Positions 10,961 to 22,354 of a stretch of 64,000 nt of DNA are shown one piece after another. The stretch is from Arcuatula senhousia (lineage: Eukaryota > Mollusca > Bivalvia > Mytilida > Mytilidae). Under the pieces are notes generated by a model, which saw only the letters and a program-made list of their open reading frames with translations, ran no database searches and was not told the origin of the DNA. The stretch is taken from the NCBI GenBank assembly GCA_963971305.1, contig OZ020306.1:55650686-55714685 (forward strand), given 5' to 3'. Numbering within the stretch: the first letter of the stretch is position 1; each line of letters opens with the position of its first letter. The translations under genes and the position numbers were made by a program.

Positions 10961-11399
10961 TTTAACTTTGTAAATAAAACATGTTACAGTAATAAGGCAC
11001 GCTAGTGCTTTAATTCAAATTAAAAGGAAGAATGGTGATGAAGACTGTAAAAATGGGAAACTAATTTTAAAACGCTCACGTTAAAGCCAAAAAGGCATGA
11101 TGAAAAATATATCCGGTATTCCCTATATACAGTCATTACATTATAGGCCTTGGTTACAATTTTCCATTGGTAATTAAATGGTTGCTTTTAGACAAATATG
11201 AAATTCCAATCCCTAGATATGATCGAAATTGAAGAGGATATTTGGTGCAATTTCTTTTGAAATGCCTGTACCGTGTCAGGACCATTATGGTGTCAGTGTC
11301 TTCACGACCTGTTTTGTCTTTTTTCCTAGACATCTGAGATTGATCATACCAGTTCGGCAGTTTTAGTATTACCTTTATTGAGAGCAAATGTCAGTTTGG

Positions 11400-12480
11400 C
11401 TTCAAGTTGGTGTTTTTGTCTTTGGGTCTAGAATCCTGCTTATTGTCACTTCGTCCTTCCTTACATTCCTCTTCCCGCGTCAGCAAGATTTGTTCCCGGT
11501 ACATAACTTTTTTTGAACTTCTTGATGGAATTTCAAAACACTTACACACATAATGAGTTAGAAGCCTTTTTATTTTGGCTTCAAAATGTCAAAGGTCAAG
11601 GTAGCAAGTGATAAAAACTTTGAAATTCTACGCTGATACTGGTTTCTGAACCATAGCTTTGATTGCTTTGTAGGTTTTATGGTGAAAAAAATTTTTTTTA
11701 AGCTAAAGATCAAGGTAACATCTTTTGAACATTTTCGAAATGCTACACTGAAATTGGTTTCAGCGACATAACTTTTGATTCCACTGATGAAATTTCATGA
11801 AACGTGCAATTGGCAACGCTTATGAGGTAAGAAAAAGAAGTGTTTCGATTTTGGGGTCAAAATGTCAAAGGTCACAAATGCTGAAAAATAAATTAACTGA
11901 GAAGCCAAACATTTTAATCGTATTATAGAAAATTGAATAAAACATAAAAGCTTACATGAGATGAGAATGAAGCTTATTGATTTTGGGGTAAAAAATCAAA
12001 GGTCAGGATCATAACTTAAAATAAAAGGATGAATGTGCCCATTGGACACGGATGCCCCCGCTGGCCCAAAACAGGAAGTAAATTGTCAACAGGTCTGAAA
12101 GTCGATAAGGATGTACAGTTTGTCATACTGAACCAACCTACCAAGTTTCAAATCATTCTCATGTACTGTCTCTGAGAAAAGCTTGACGGAAATTCGTACG
12201 GACGGACATGAGTAAAACTTAATTCCCCCGATATTTCATCTCGGGAGCATATTCTAAACTAAAATTGGTTTCTGAAGTATTAGTTTTGAATTCCTGTATA
12301 GAAATTCATTAAGATGACACAAATTAAATGTAAAGTCTTTTCATTTTTTAGTTAAAGGTCAAGATTATAACTTTTGAAAAAAAAACTTAGAAATTCTACA
12401 CTGAAATTGATTTCCGTAGAATGACTTTTGAATTTCTTGAGACTTACTCAAGGGCGGCACCGTATTGTTAGCGACTATCG
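11400..12480 (+). repeat. Worn tandem repeat, GGTCAAGGT/GAAATTGGTTTC type, interrupted by D1
   Basis: Recurring words are AAAATGTCAAAGGTCA, CTACACTGAAATTGGTTTC and GAATTTCTTGA..AAATTTCA, spaced by roughly 130-180 bp. The array resumes after element D1 with ACTAAAATTGGTTTCTGAAG and ends near 12480. No gene is seen here; the stretch at 10961-11400 is otherwise plain. Confidence 0.5.
12019..12257 (+). repeat. Family D element, copy D1
   Basis: The 5' end AATGTGCCCATTGGACACGG is a stem-loop followed by the arm ATGCCCCCG. The middle has GTACAGTTTGTCATACTGAACC, ACCAAGTTTCAAATCATTCTC and TCTGAGAAAAGCTTGACGG, then a GGACGGACA microsatellite. The 3' end is the hairpin CCCCCGATATTTCATCTCGGGAGCAT. Confidence 0.7.
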
Positions 12481-12699
12481 TCCAGTGTGTGTTCAGATAT
12501 AACAGGGCAACGATTTAGACTGTTTAGACAGCGCATACTGTAAATAGACCACGATAGTAGTTTCCTCTGACACATTAACATTTAAATCATTTGTGGAAGC
12601 CTTTTGATTTTTGTACATTTGTATCCTAGTTTGTTGAAATCGAAAAACGATTTTTATTTTCTTGTTTTATTTTTTGATTTAATGCATGCTATGTGGTCC

Positions 12700-12910
12700 G
12701 TGTAACACTTACCAATTTAAAATTCTAAATTTTTAAAGCATTTTAATGTATGAATTTTGAAATAAAAAGTTAAAATTTCAAATTTCTAAAATGTTAATAT
12801 TTTGGACACTTATCCAAAAAATCAAATTTTCAAAAATTCAAAACTAGTTACAACGTTAATCTTTTTACCAAATTTTCAAAAATAATGAATTCGATTCATT
12901 TTTAAATATT
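12700..12910 (+). repeat. Left inverted terminal repeat of the Penelope-like element
   Basis: From TAACACTTACCAATTTAAAA to AAAAATAATGAAT. It is complementary, with few mismatches, to 19190-19425. Shared words include AAATTTCTAAAATGTTAATA and CAAAACTAGTTACAACGTTA. Confidence 0.8.
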
Positions 12911-13199
12911 TCCAATTTTGAACGTTGAAAATTCTTCTATTTGACTAAAAATAAATATGTGAAACCTTGGAATCTCTATCAGATTTGCGTTTGACGTTTT
13001 GGTGGTCTTTTTCATTTTCGCCTAGAAATGATTAAAATTTGTCAAATACTGATCCGATCTATAAACATACATTTGATGTACCTTTTGTTACGTTGAAAGA
13101 CGTCTTTAATGCACAGGATACCTCTGCACAAGTATACCCATTCTCCTCAACCATTAACCGAATTGCATCTTCGTGGTTTTCTGGAAGCAAAGGTGTACC

Positions 13200-13420
13200 A
13201 AAGGGGTAATCAACATCATAAAACCGTAAAGACAAAGACAAAACCGGAAGATAAAAATTCATCATAACGAAACAAACCAAACAACAACATAAAACATACA
13301 CACATAACAACAAAACCGCATTCAGCAACGTGAACTCAATTCGAAAGGAGAGTGAACTCAGGTGCTCCGGAAGAGTAAGCAGTTCCTGCTTGCTGTAGCA
13401 CACCAGTCACGTTGCCAAAT
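13200..13420 (+). repeat. Dispersed repeat family W
   Basis: Contains AACGTGAACTCAATTCG, GAGTGAACTCAGGTGCTCC, GGAAGAGTAAGCAGTTCCTG and the tail CACCAGTCACGTTGCC. Related copies are at 19845-20085 and 61185-61330/61630-61690. It interrupts the downstream part of the Penelope-like element. Confidence 0.55.
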
Positions 13421-13429
13421 ATCGAGTGA

Positions 13430-14785
13430 GTGTTGGTCAAATCTGGAAGGATGACATTAACAAACTCTATGTCAAACCAGTATTTGTGCTCATCTGAGAG
13501 ATAGAAATCACGTCTTAGTATACAAGCACATGATGTCTTCCGTAAAATTTCTTGAGTGATAACAACAACCTGGGATCAATGTACCCCTGTGTTAACAATT
13601 TGCTTGTCAGCCGTGTAGCTCTATCAAGGAAGTCGTTGTACTCCCCACATACTCTGGAATAACAAATCAATTGTGTGAACTCCATATGCTGGAGCGGACG
13701 GAATGTTGCTACACAGAAATTGAAAGTTAACTATAGGAAAGTTGAAGTCATCACGTTTGTCATAGAGCTTTGTGCAAAGCCTTCCTAGTGTGTCAATTTC
13801 GAGAAATAGATCCAAATATGAAGCGGACCACCTAGAATCTGTAGTGTCCTTTATCTCAAGTTCCTTCGGATATATGAAATGAAATAGTCACCAAATCGAG
13901 GATTGTTTAGTGAAAAGACATCATCAATAAAACGAAATGTGAGATTGAAGGATAAAGCAAGTTTGCGGTCCTTTTTGTCTAGAAGTGATTGTAATAAGTC
14001 CGCTTCATATGAATGAAGAAACAAAGCGGCAAGCAATGGTGCACAATTTGTGCTCATTGGGATTCCTATTGTCTGCTGAAAAACACGTCCACCAAACTGT
14101 ACAAATATGTTGCCGATCAGAAAGTTGAGCATTTCTATTATTTGATCTTCTGTAAATTTGTTTTTCTTGCTAGACTCTTGGATGACAAAATAAGTGTTTT
14201 TATAACCGACTACCAAATACTTGTACCTGCGTTTTCCGTTCTTTTTGATAAAGCTACGTTTAATCAACTATTTCTTTTTGATAAAGCTACGTTTAATCAA
14301 CTATGTCAAACGAGATTTTAATTGGGAATGTGGAATTGAAATAATATAATGTAGAGAAATCAAAAGTTTTAATGCTAATACATGATGAAAATGACTAAGA
14401 ATGGAGACTTTCCATCAGTTCTTTAGAATTTTTGAGAATCCACTTTTGATTGACGCCATTTCTAAAGTAACAACAATCGAAATACTTTTGAAGGCTTGCT
14501 TTTTATAACCGTCAATATAAACGTTAACAAAACTAAAAGAGATTTAGTTGTACATTTGGATGACCCAGCAATAAATCGTTGCTTGTATGGAGTTTTATGT
14601 AACTTTGGAATCCAATACAAGTATGGAACGTCATCATTCTTTTTGTCAACAGAAGTGCCAAAGAAAGAAATGACAGACTTATTATTGTTGATTATCTCCT
14701 CCTTTGACAGTGTTGTTACTGTATATGTGGTGCTTTTGCTAGTACAATCAACCCCTAATTCAGCTGTTAAAGGGAAAATTCGCAA
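13430..14785 (-). pseudogene. Penelope-like reverse transcriptase core, broken
   Basis: Minus-strand frames give, in order: VPYLYWIPKLHKTPYKQRFI (14462-14785), WILKNSKELMESL near 14400, IKKNGKRRYKYLVVG, FGGRVFQQTIGIPMSTNCAP and NLTFRFIDDVFSLNN (13851-14267), then EIDTLGRLCTKLYDKRDDFN and NIPSAPAYGV (13624-13815). A decayed RATRLTSKLLTQG-like tail lies near 13560-13620. The catalytic box is FIDDV rather than the common YIDDV. At least three frame breaks make it inactive. Confidence 0.75.
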
Positions 14786-16147
14786 AAAAATAATTTTTAC
14801 ATATGTTTTTCATCACATTTTACTAAACATAAATATACATGTAAAACTCTTCAATCTTCACTAATAAGCGAGTATGAGAGCGTTTTGTATCGATAAATTA
14901 GAACGATGGGTGCGGCCATTTTGTACGGCTAGTAGGCCCTATTGTCACGTGACCATCACCTAATATCCAATAACCACAAAGTACCAAAACGATAACGACA
15001 CGCAATGGATGGTCAACTCTATCGTCTTGCATGATCATGATGATAGTTTGGTTGTTCTACTCAGCGTAGGAACGGTTAAGTGTTATTCCGTTTTCCTGGC
15101 CCAAAGAAAAAGACAGACTTGCATCTTCAAACGGTCCAGTCTTTAGATTTGCCATCCACTATCAGCAATGTCAAGTGTGAAGACCATTTTGAAGCAACAT
15201 CTTTAGAGGGTGACTTAATAGTAAGCAGTGTTCTTTTGTCCATGAAAAATGTTTATATCTATCTATATTCGTCAATAATAATTTCATTATTTTTTAGGCA
15301 AACGTTTCTTACATGTTACATTATTACCTAGAATGACCGGGCTAGTATTTAACGGTCAGAATCTTTGCTATAAAAATCCACAAATCCACAAGACAAAAAT
15401 ATCAGTTTTGTTTAAAAAAAAAAAAAAGAATTATAACGGGTGTGCGTAAAATTAAGAATATAACCGAAAGCGGAATAAAACTTATCTTTTTGTTTTGTAT
15501 AAGCGTTTTAACACTTCAGTTATAACTGTGCATTTATACAGAATATTTTTTTAATAACTAGTAAATATACATTTTAAAACAGACAACATTTTTTTCTTTA
15601 TCTTTTTATCCATTCCCTATGCATTCCTTAAAAATGCGCAAATGTATTTTTTTAATCTTTAAAGGATTTCTTAAACGTTCATTATAAAGAAGATAATACT
15701 ATTTTTACCTATATGAAGATAGTAATTCACAGTCGGGGGCAACGTATTTGAACTTGTGACACTCCCAGGTATTACTTACTTCCCGGGGATGGTAATTAAC
15801 AGGTGGTTGTGTAATGGTTTATGACAGAAAAAGAGATTATTTGTTTCTGTTAATTATTTATTACAAAGTACAACGGAAGACCTACAATTTATCACTCGAG
15901 TCTTTGATTTTTCGACATCTTTATCTGTGTAAAAATAGTGAAATTGTTCTTCTTCAGGTGTTTTTTGAAGGTTTTTTTTACATTTCTCTTTTAAAAAGTA
16001 AAACAAAAAGCACGTGCACTATACAGAAAACGCTTCGTTTTACCTTCATATAGACAGCCGTATGAGTATATACCACAATCTTGTGTTCGTAAGATTATAA
16101 AACGTATAAATATTTTATCACTTGGTTTTCTCTGCATAAGAAGCCCA

Positions 16148-16268
16148 AACAATAATATATCCAAAAGACATAATGCCCGATCTTCAAACATTAGAACGTA
16201 CGGAAGGACGTACAAAACCAGACACTATATGTCCTCCTACTCCTTATTTCGTAGATGGGGCATAAGAT
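16148..16268 (+). repeat. Family C miniature, copy C2 (ends only, no core)
   Basis: About 121 bp: AACAATAATATATCCAAAAGACATAATGCCCGATC at the left and CACTATATGTCC...TTTCGTAGATGGGGCATAA at the right. These are the two ends of family C (compare 26104-27223) with nearly all the tandem core missing. Confidence 0.7.
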
Positions 16269-16449
16269 AGACAACCACACCAACAACTTTAGAATGAAAT
16301 CAATGTAAAAAAGTTCAACATGTCAAACTCTAAACTTTGTCTGACGCCCGTTTCTAATATTTAAAATGTCATATCGGTTCCAAAGTAAAAATAAAAGTGC
16401 CAATACAAAATTAATAATTTTGATCTTGCGTTTCGTATGAAAGTTATGA

Positions 16450-16670
16450 TATTTGATTGTTTTAGGGAGGGGGCTTTAGATATATATATTTCACAGCGTC
16501 GAGAACACTGGAGCCTGGATATTTTTCTAACTATAAAATTTTCAGCCAAAAACAACATCTTACCATGCCTTTTTATCTAATTTTGACATCCTGCCTTTTT
16601 ATTTTAAATTTCACAATTATAGCCCTCCCATGAAAATCCAATGGTCGCCCCCTTATAATCAGCAACAACA
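16450..16670. repeat. Dispersed repeat shared with 39105-39270
   Basis: Shared words are GGGAGGGGGCT/GGGGTGGGGGGCT, TTTTCAGCCAAAAAC, ATCCTGCCTT.TTATTT and ATAGC.C..CC. Two diverged copies, class unknown. Confidence 0.45.
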
Positions 16671-16699
16671 ACAAAAACCACATAAATAAAAGATGAAAT

Positions 16700-18480
16700 G
16701 AGTTTATGTGAGGTTATGATAACACATTTTATAAGTTAGTGTCACCACTATAAAAAAAGTATAAGTCATTGAAGGAAAATCTATTCAGATCTATTCAGAG
16801 TCTGTGTCACTAATACACTGACTCTAAATCCGTCGCACGTATTGTCCAACTGCAGTAAAAGGACATTCTTTTCTGATGACAGACACAACACAAGCTGGCA
16901 GCACAACACGATGGTTTCTTCCTAAAGGTAGACCCAACATACAAACTGTCTGTATGCCACAAGTCTGCTCTGACTGCAATTAAGATTGTAAAATCAAATA
17001 AATGAATGATAATGTATTTAAAAAGTGGTATCTAAAGTTACCTTGCCTTTACACTATTACTTCCTTGTTTTGTACTGTTAACTTTTTGTTGGCTAAGAAT
17101 ATATATAACTTTTGTTTGATGGGTCAAGAAAAACTCAATGTTTTCAGTCAGTGAAATCTTCGGCAATACCTTATCACTCTGAAAAAAAGTAAACGTCTAT
17201 TCATATACCTATTTAATAGGACGTCTGGTGCTCTCCCCCGGTGGCGTTTGTACCACAAGAAACTAATTTAACTAATTTTCAGCACAACCGCGGGTTTAAA
17301 CAAACTATCTTGAAGTCGTGGTTGCACCAGGGTCGAAGATATCGGTGAATAATGTAAACTCGTGGCAGCATAGGCGTTCTGCGAGCAAGGGCATTGGCAC
17401 ACAGCGATCGGAACATTTGCACCATTGAGTGTCAAATTGGGTTGCTCTGAAATTCAGTCTAGCGATTTATCTCCAACTCTTCTATATACCGGATTTCTTC
17501 CTCCGTATATTCTGGTTCAAGTTGATGCCCCTCCTGACCCAATTCGACCAAATTGGAGAACTAAAGCTGCTAACAGACACGTCACTCACGTAATCAGACA
17601 TTACAAATATTAAGAAGGGACATTGGTGCAAGGCATATTATATAGCAATTATTTTTCTCATTCTCTCGAAATTACGATTAATCTTTTTCAAAACCAAAAA
17701 CCTTATTAAACCACGTTTAACAATCAGGAGACGAAAGAGTCTAAGAAAAGGTAATACACAGCTGAAGATCACCGTCTCTTCTTTGATCTTTATGAGGTGA
17801 CTTTTAGACATGCTTAATTGATTTGAATTAATCCGTACTGTCTAATGAGTTTAAAAGGCTGAGGAAAAGGTTTACGTCGAATATACAAAATTCTTACCTG
17901 GGGCAAATTACGTAATCACCAATTTGCAATTAACACCTGGGATGTCTGGCCAGGTGACACCCTGTTGTTTTAAAAAGCGTGATTATCATATGAAAGGGAA
18001 AATTTTCAAATCATTTTAACGATGTAAATTAAAATAGAGTAATTTATGGAAAAGATTACAATTATGTAGCAGAATTTAAATTATTATCATGATTTAATTA
18101 TCTAATATTGATGTTTAAAAAAATTATTAATTAAAAATTTTGTTCGCAAATAATGATAAAAATACTTTATATTTGAAAGAAATCTTCATAAGAATTATGT
18201 TATTGCGTATCGGTTTATCGTTATTAAATATTTTCTTTTGTTTACCAATTAGACCACGCGTCACCACTGTGTTTTATTAAATATAATATCGATATCGATT
18301 ATATAGCGTTAATCGGATAAAGATGTAATACACAGATATCCGGTCATATCCCACAATGCACTCGAGACCATCTCACTGACGTCACTGAGTTACTTTTGAA
18401 ATCAGAAAATGCCAAATATCTCTGTTATAAAAAAGAATTTTTTGAAAAAAATTTGGATATATATTTTTGATGACATATTC
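16700..18480. other. Interior of the TTAA element, no gene recognised
   Basis: AT-rich, with a GC-richer patch at 17220-17620 holding a 62-codon frame of no known family. A TGACGTCA (CRE-like) word lies near 18378. Confidence 0.4.
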
Positions 18481-18486
18481 TATCAT

Positions 18487-19197
18487 TTAAGACCATAAGT
18501 AAAAATTCGTGAATTTTCCCTTTAAACAATCAATATAGTGTCTTTTGCAAACGAAAATGATATTGTTAGGCGCTTTATCAGCAGGTACGACAACATATTT
18601 TTTATGTAAGATAGACAATGTCTTTGCAACATCAGGGTTGTTGAAAATAGATGTTGCCTTGGTGCTCATCGAGCCTTTCGAAGAGTTTATCCTTTTCAAA
18701 ACCAACGACCTCACAGACTTTACCCACTCAGAAAGAACATCGCTTTCTTTTTCATGTTCATTGTTGGCCCATTTCCTGGCATACATTGTAGTCTTCAACT
18801 GAATCCATATTTGTTTTGAAATAATGGTTCCAGTTGATTGCTCAAGGCTCACGATATTTTGGTCCTTTGGCCAAAACATTGCGGAGTTGGTCATTTTCCA
18901 CGATGTTGAGGTCCCCGGTAATGACGTGGCCAGAGGGACTATATTTGAATGGGGATTTGTCACAAGCACAGTCTGGTGGTCGTTGCATTTGGTAATCCCG
19001 ATAACTTGTTTGTAGTTAAATACCTTTTGTGCAATGGTGGAAGTACAGGAATAAATGACATGTACACTTTTGTCTTTGAAATAAGGAGGGATATGTTCTG
19101 TAACAGATTCATGGTGTAAAATGGCAGACATTTTGTGTTTAAGCTTCATACTGATCAAGATTATGGATTTCATTCCTAATTTTAGTAAAAAATTCAA
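18487..19197 (-). pseudogene. Penelope-like element, N-terminal part, cut by the insertion
   Basis: The frame ends with DVAKTLSILHKKYVVVPADK and APNNIIFVCKRHYIDCL, the block that precedes PKLHK in this RT family. Its last residues (KGKFTNFYLWS) come from the inserted element's terminal repeat. The upstream part includes MYARKWANNEHEKESDVLSEW, which I do not recognise further. Confidence 0.7.
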
Positions 19198-19425
19198 AAT
19201 TTCAAACTTTCAAAATCCGAAATATTCCAACATTCATTATTTTTGAAAATTTTGTAAAAAGAATAACGTTGTAACTAGTTTTGAATTTTTGAAAACTTGA
19301 ATTTTTGGATAAGTTTTCAAAATATTAACATTTTAGAAATTTGATATTTTAACTTTTTATTTATAAATTCAAACATTAAAAATGCTTTAAAAATTTAGAA
19401 TTTTAAATTGTTAAGTGTTTTATAT
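19190..19425 (-). repeat. Right inverted terminal repeat of the Penelope-like element
   Basis: Inverted partner of 12700-12910, running from TTCATTATTTTTGAAAATTT to AATTGTTAAGTGTTTTA. Mismatches are scattered, so the copy is not very young. Confidence 0.8.
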
Positions 19426-19844
19426 TTGTTATTGTATTAAAACGATTTTTCGAAATATAATTTACAATGTTTTAAAAAATGTCTTTATCTGTTGATAAGG
19501 GAATTTTCTTTAAACTATTTCGAAACATCAAGAGCAACCACTACTAGTAATATCAGAGGCTGCTGGTTGTTTCACATCTTGTTTATAAAATAAGTCACAG
19601 TTTAAAATAGGTTGAAAATGAAGCTTCTGTTCAGACTTTGGTTTTGACAAGATATTGGTTCATTTAGGATTTGATATAGACAGATTTCAATATACAGTGT
19701 TGTACCACATTTAATAAGTCAGTTGGTTTTGTATTTCTGTGTTTTATGTTGTCTGTTTTTCGTCCTGTTTTTGTTGGTTAACTGGTTTTGTCTCTGCCCT
19801 TTCAGACTATACCCCACCGGAACATCTGCTTCTTCCAGCAACAA

Positions 19845-20085
19845 ATAGAGAAGCAAAGAGGCGCCAATGGGGCATTCAAGTGTCAAAAGTCAAAGGGCCA
19901 TGACGAAACCGGTTAACACCAACAAAAAAGCACGAAGAAACTAAAAAAAAAAAAACCAAACAAACAAAAAACAAAAAACAAAATCAACCGAACGGACATC
20001 AACAACGCGAACTCAAGTCGTGACAAGAGTGAACTCAGGTGCTCCAGAAGAGTAAGCCAGAAAGAGAAGCAAGTGTAGAAGTACC
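19845..20085 (+). repeat. Dispersed repeat family W
   Basis: Contains GGCGCCAATGGGGCATTCAAG, GTCAAAAGTCAAAGGGCC, an A-rich stretch, then CGCGAACTCAAGTCGTGAC and AAGAGTGAACTCAGGTGCTCC. Related to 13200-13420 and 61185-61330. Confidence 0.55.
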
Positions 20086-20843
20086 CTGACTAAGTTTGTT
20101 GAAAGGTTGTTCACTTTGTAATTCATGTATTCTATTATCTTTTGTTCCTCTTTTGTTCCTCGTATTTCCTGAAAGAGTGTATTAAAGGATCTGGCTTTTT
20201 TCGCCGTTACAAATTAGTCCGTGGGGTACCATAAAATAACTTATGAAAATATCACACATTATTGCTTGCGAAGAAAGGAATGCCTTTTTTGTAGGACTAA
20301 GATCAACATATGCCTGTTATAGACAGGGAACGTACCTAAAACACTGCATGATCTTTTGTAAAAAGCTCAGAAGGGCTAATCTTATTTGTTGTATGTCATA
20401 CATGTCATATGAAATTAAGTATTGAATATTGTTGACTTGTTTGTTTTTATGTCCTTATTCACATGTGTGTATTTCTTTTCCATATATTGATGCAAGTACA
20501 ACCTTACAGATGTTATAGTTTTTTCCCTACTTTTTAAATTTCTTAGTACCATGACAACTTAGCAAGTGTGTTAACGTTCCCAAAAAACTCTGGTTAAATC
20601 TCATGCTGAGTATGCATTTCTGATCTGTCTCAGCTACAGGCTACCACACATATTTTATCCATAACTCTTCCTTAACCAGTGATTGTATTTCCATAAAACT
20701 TGCAAATCCTTTTGTTATTGGATTTGATTGTATTGTTTAGCCAGGTTTCTTTCATTGTATTGCACTTAGTCGATATCCTCGGTGCTGGATTTTGCTTCTT
20801 TGCTTCAAGTTCTTTTCATTAAACTGTTAAATACTTTTGGTTT
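20086..20843. other. Gene-free stretch
   Basis: I see no gene or clear repeat here. The 60-codon frame at 20243-20425 has no family resemblance. Confidence 0.4.
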
Positions 20844-20971
20844 TTGACATCAAACGATTATTAATAAATTTACTAACATATATCCATGGCAATAAGTGAT
20901 TTTTTAGTATATGGCCATGGATAGTATACATATTTATGTTAGTAAATTTATTAATAATCGTTTGTAGTCAA
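20844..20971. repeat. 128-bp inverted repeat (hairpin)
   Basis: The 29-nt arms AAACGATTATTAATAAATTT... (20852-20880) and their exact complement (20935-20963) are extended outward by TTGAC/GTCAA. A second inner pair is TATCCATGGC (20881) and GCCATGGATA (20914). It may be a solo miniature transposon or a foldback element. Confidence 0.8.
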
Positions 20972-21002
20972 GTCCCTTTGATTCCAATGTTTTGCCAGAT
21001 GT

Positions 21003-21207
21003 TCAGGTAGGTTACAGGTAATTTTTCAGATAGGTTACAGATAACTTTTCAGGTAGGTCACAGGTAATTTTTCAGGTAGGTCACCGGCAATTTTTCAGGT
21101 TGGTCACAGGTAATTTTTCAGGTTGGTCACAAGCAATTTTTCAGGTAGGTCAAAGGCAATTTTTCAGGTTGGTCACAGGTAATTTTTCAGATAGGTCACA
21201 GGTAATT
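21003..21207 (+). repeat. 23-bp minisatellite, about nine units
   Basis: The unit is about AGGTAGGTCACAGGTAATTTTTC, with variants GGTTACAG, GGTCACCGGC and GGTTGGTCACA. A stray half unit occurs near 23041. Confidence 0.85.
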
Positions 21208-22354
21208 GTGCACCCTGTTTGAGCGCCTTAATTGCATGTTTGCAAGTTTGTGTTGTAATCGATTTCTCTTAGCTTGTCTAGATATTTTGAGTTGATAACG
21301 TCTTTGGGTACTTTTGCCCCCTACAGTTGTCAAAGAAAAGAACTTATATACAAACAATTATTTATTATTCTATTCCTCAGAATAAACTCAGCGTGTCATC
21401 CTTTTCAAAAGCTATTAACATTTCATTTTGATGTTAATTTGAATTTCTGATCTGTCAGCTACACCTTAAAAGGTATCGATCTGTTTTTTATGACTCCTAC
21501 TTACCAATCACTGGATTTTCATAAAACTTGCACACAATCTTTGTATGATTTTATTGTTTTCGAGGGTGCAAACATTATATTTTTGGTGATGTAATTGCTC
21601 TAAGATAAGTTAGATAACTCTGGCATAAAATTTGAAGATAACTTACTTTGAATGGCTTAAAAAATTCTATATTAGTTCAGTCATTTCATGTTTGTGTGGT
21701 GGTTTGTCTGGATTTTTGGAGATAATAACTTCTTTGAGCACTTTTTTCCTCTTAATTTTTTTTCAAAGAAAAGAAATTGTATACTAACAATTATTCATTA
21801 TTTTATTCATCATTTTTTACCCTCACAGCAATAGAATTACCAGAATTTTACATTTTGTATGTTACATGGTCAAACAATGAAAATAAATAACAATCAACAT
21901 TCAAATAATCATAACAAAAATGAAAACTGTGAAAGAAAATAAATTATGGGAATTACATGTATATATTGCGGATAAAGGAATAAAAATGCTTATTTATTTA
22001 GTAGATTTATGAATTCTCATTTGTGTGGAATCAAAGTGAGAGGTCTTGTCTGACCCATAAAAAATAAAACTTTCACATAACATGTTATTTTGAGTTTAAT
22101 AAAACGACCAAGAGTATTTCTATCTATATGTAATAAAGCTAAATGCATTTTTTTTGCTGATAAAATAATTATATGTTAACATGATTTTTCTCTATTCACT
22201 TGAAAGGAAGTATCCTATCTGAATCTCACAGATTTTTTAAATTAAGCAATAAAATATTCGGTATACAAAAACATGAACAACCAAGATCTATGTTATTTTG
22301 TGTCAACATTAATATATTACATTCAATCATTTCATATTTATAACAAATTAATAA
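21208..22354. other. Gene-free AT-rich stretch
   Basis: No coding region is recognised. A worn direct repeat (GATGTTAATTTGAATTTCTGATCTGTC; compare 20600-20640) suggests another old dispersed repeat. Confidence 0.35.

Larger units (their letters stand above)
14771..18521. mobile_element. 3.75-kb TTAA-flanked DNA element inserted in the retroelement
   Basis: TTAA stands at 14767-14770 and 18522-18525. The inner ends are inverted: AGGGAAAATTCGC at the left and GTGAATTTTCCCT at the right. The insertion falls inside the retroelement frame after HYIDCL. TTAA target duplications are typical of piggyBac and Kolobok elements. I find no transposase; the frame at 15080-15331 has a CEDHF word faintly like a THAP domain but is too weak to call. 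Inside lie the mini-element at 16148-16268 and a repeat at 16450-16670. Confidence 0.7.
12700..19430 (-). mobile_element. Penelope-like retroelement with inverted terminal repeats, split by an insertion
   Basis: A minus-strand reverse transcriptase in several pieces lies between two AT-rich inverted repeats of about 210-235 bp. Removing the TTAA-flanked insertion at 14771-18521 brings the N-terminal part (18526-19197) next to the RT core (below 14767) and leaves an element of about 3 kb. Penelope-like elements are known to carry terminal repeats in direct or inverted orientation, which fits. The RT has the PKLHK, GIPMSTNCAPLLAALFLHSY and IDDV blocks. No GIY-YIG domain was found. Confidence 0.7.

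Noticed and set aside
15080..15331. Possible THAP-like domain (VKCEDHF) in the TTAA element
   Set aside because: Only the CxxHF-like end is visible; no N-terminal CxxC and no other conserved positions. Too weak without a profile search.
18370..18390. TGACGTCA near 18378 as a promoter site
   Set aside because: Single motif in transposon sequence without any gene downstream.
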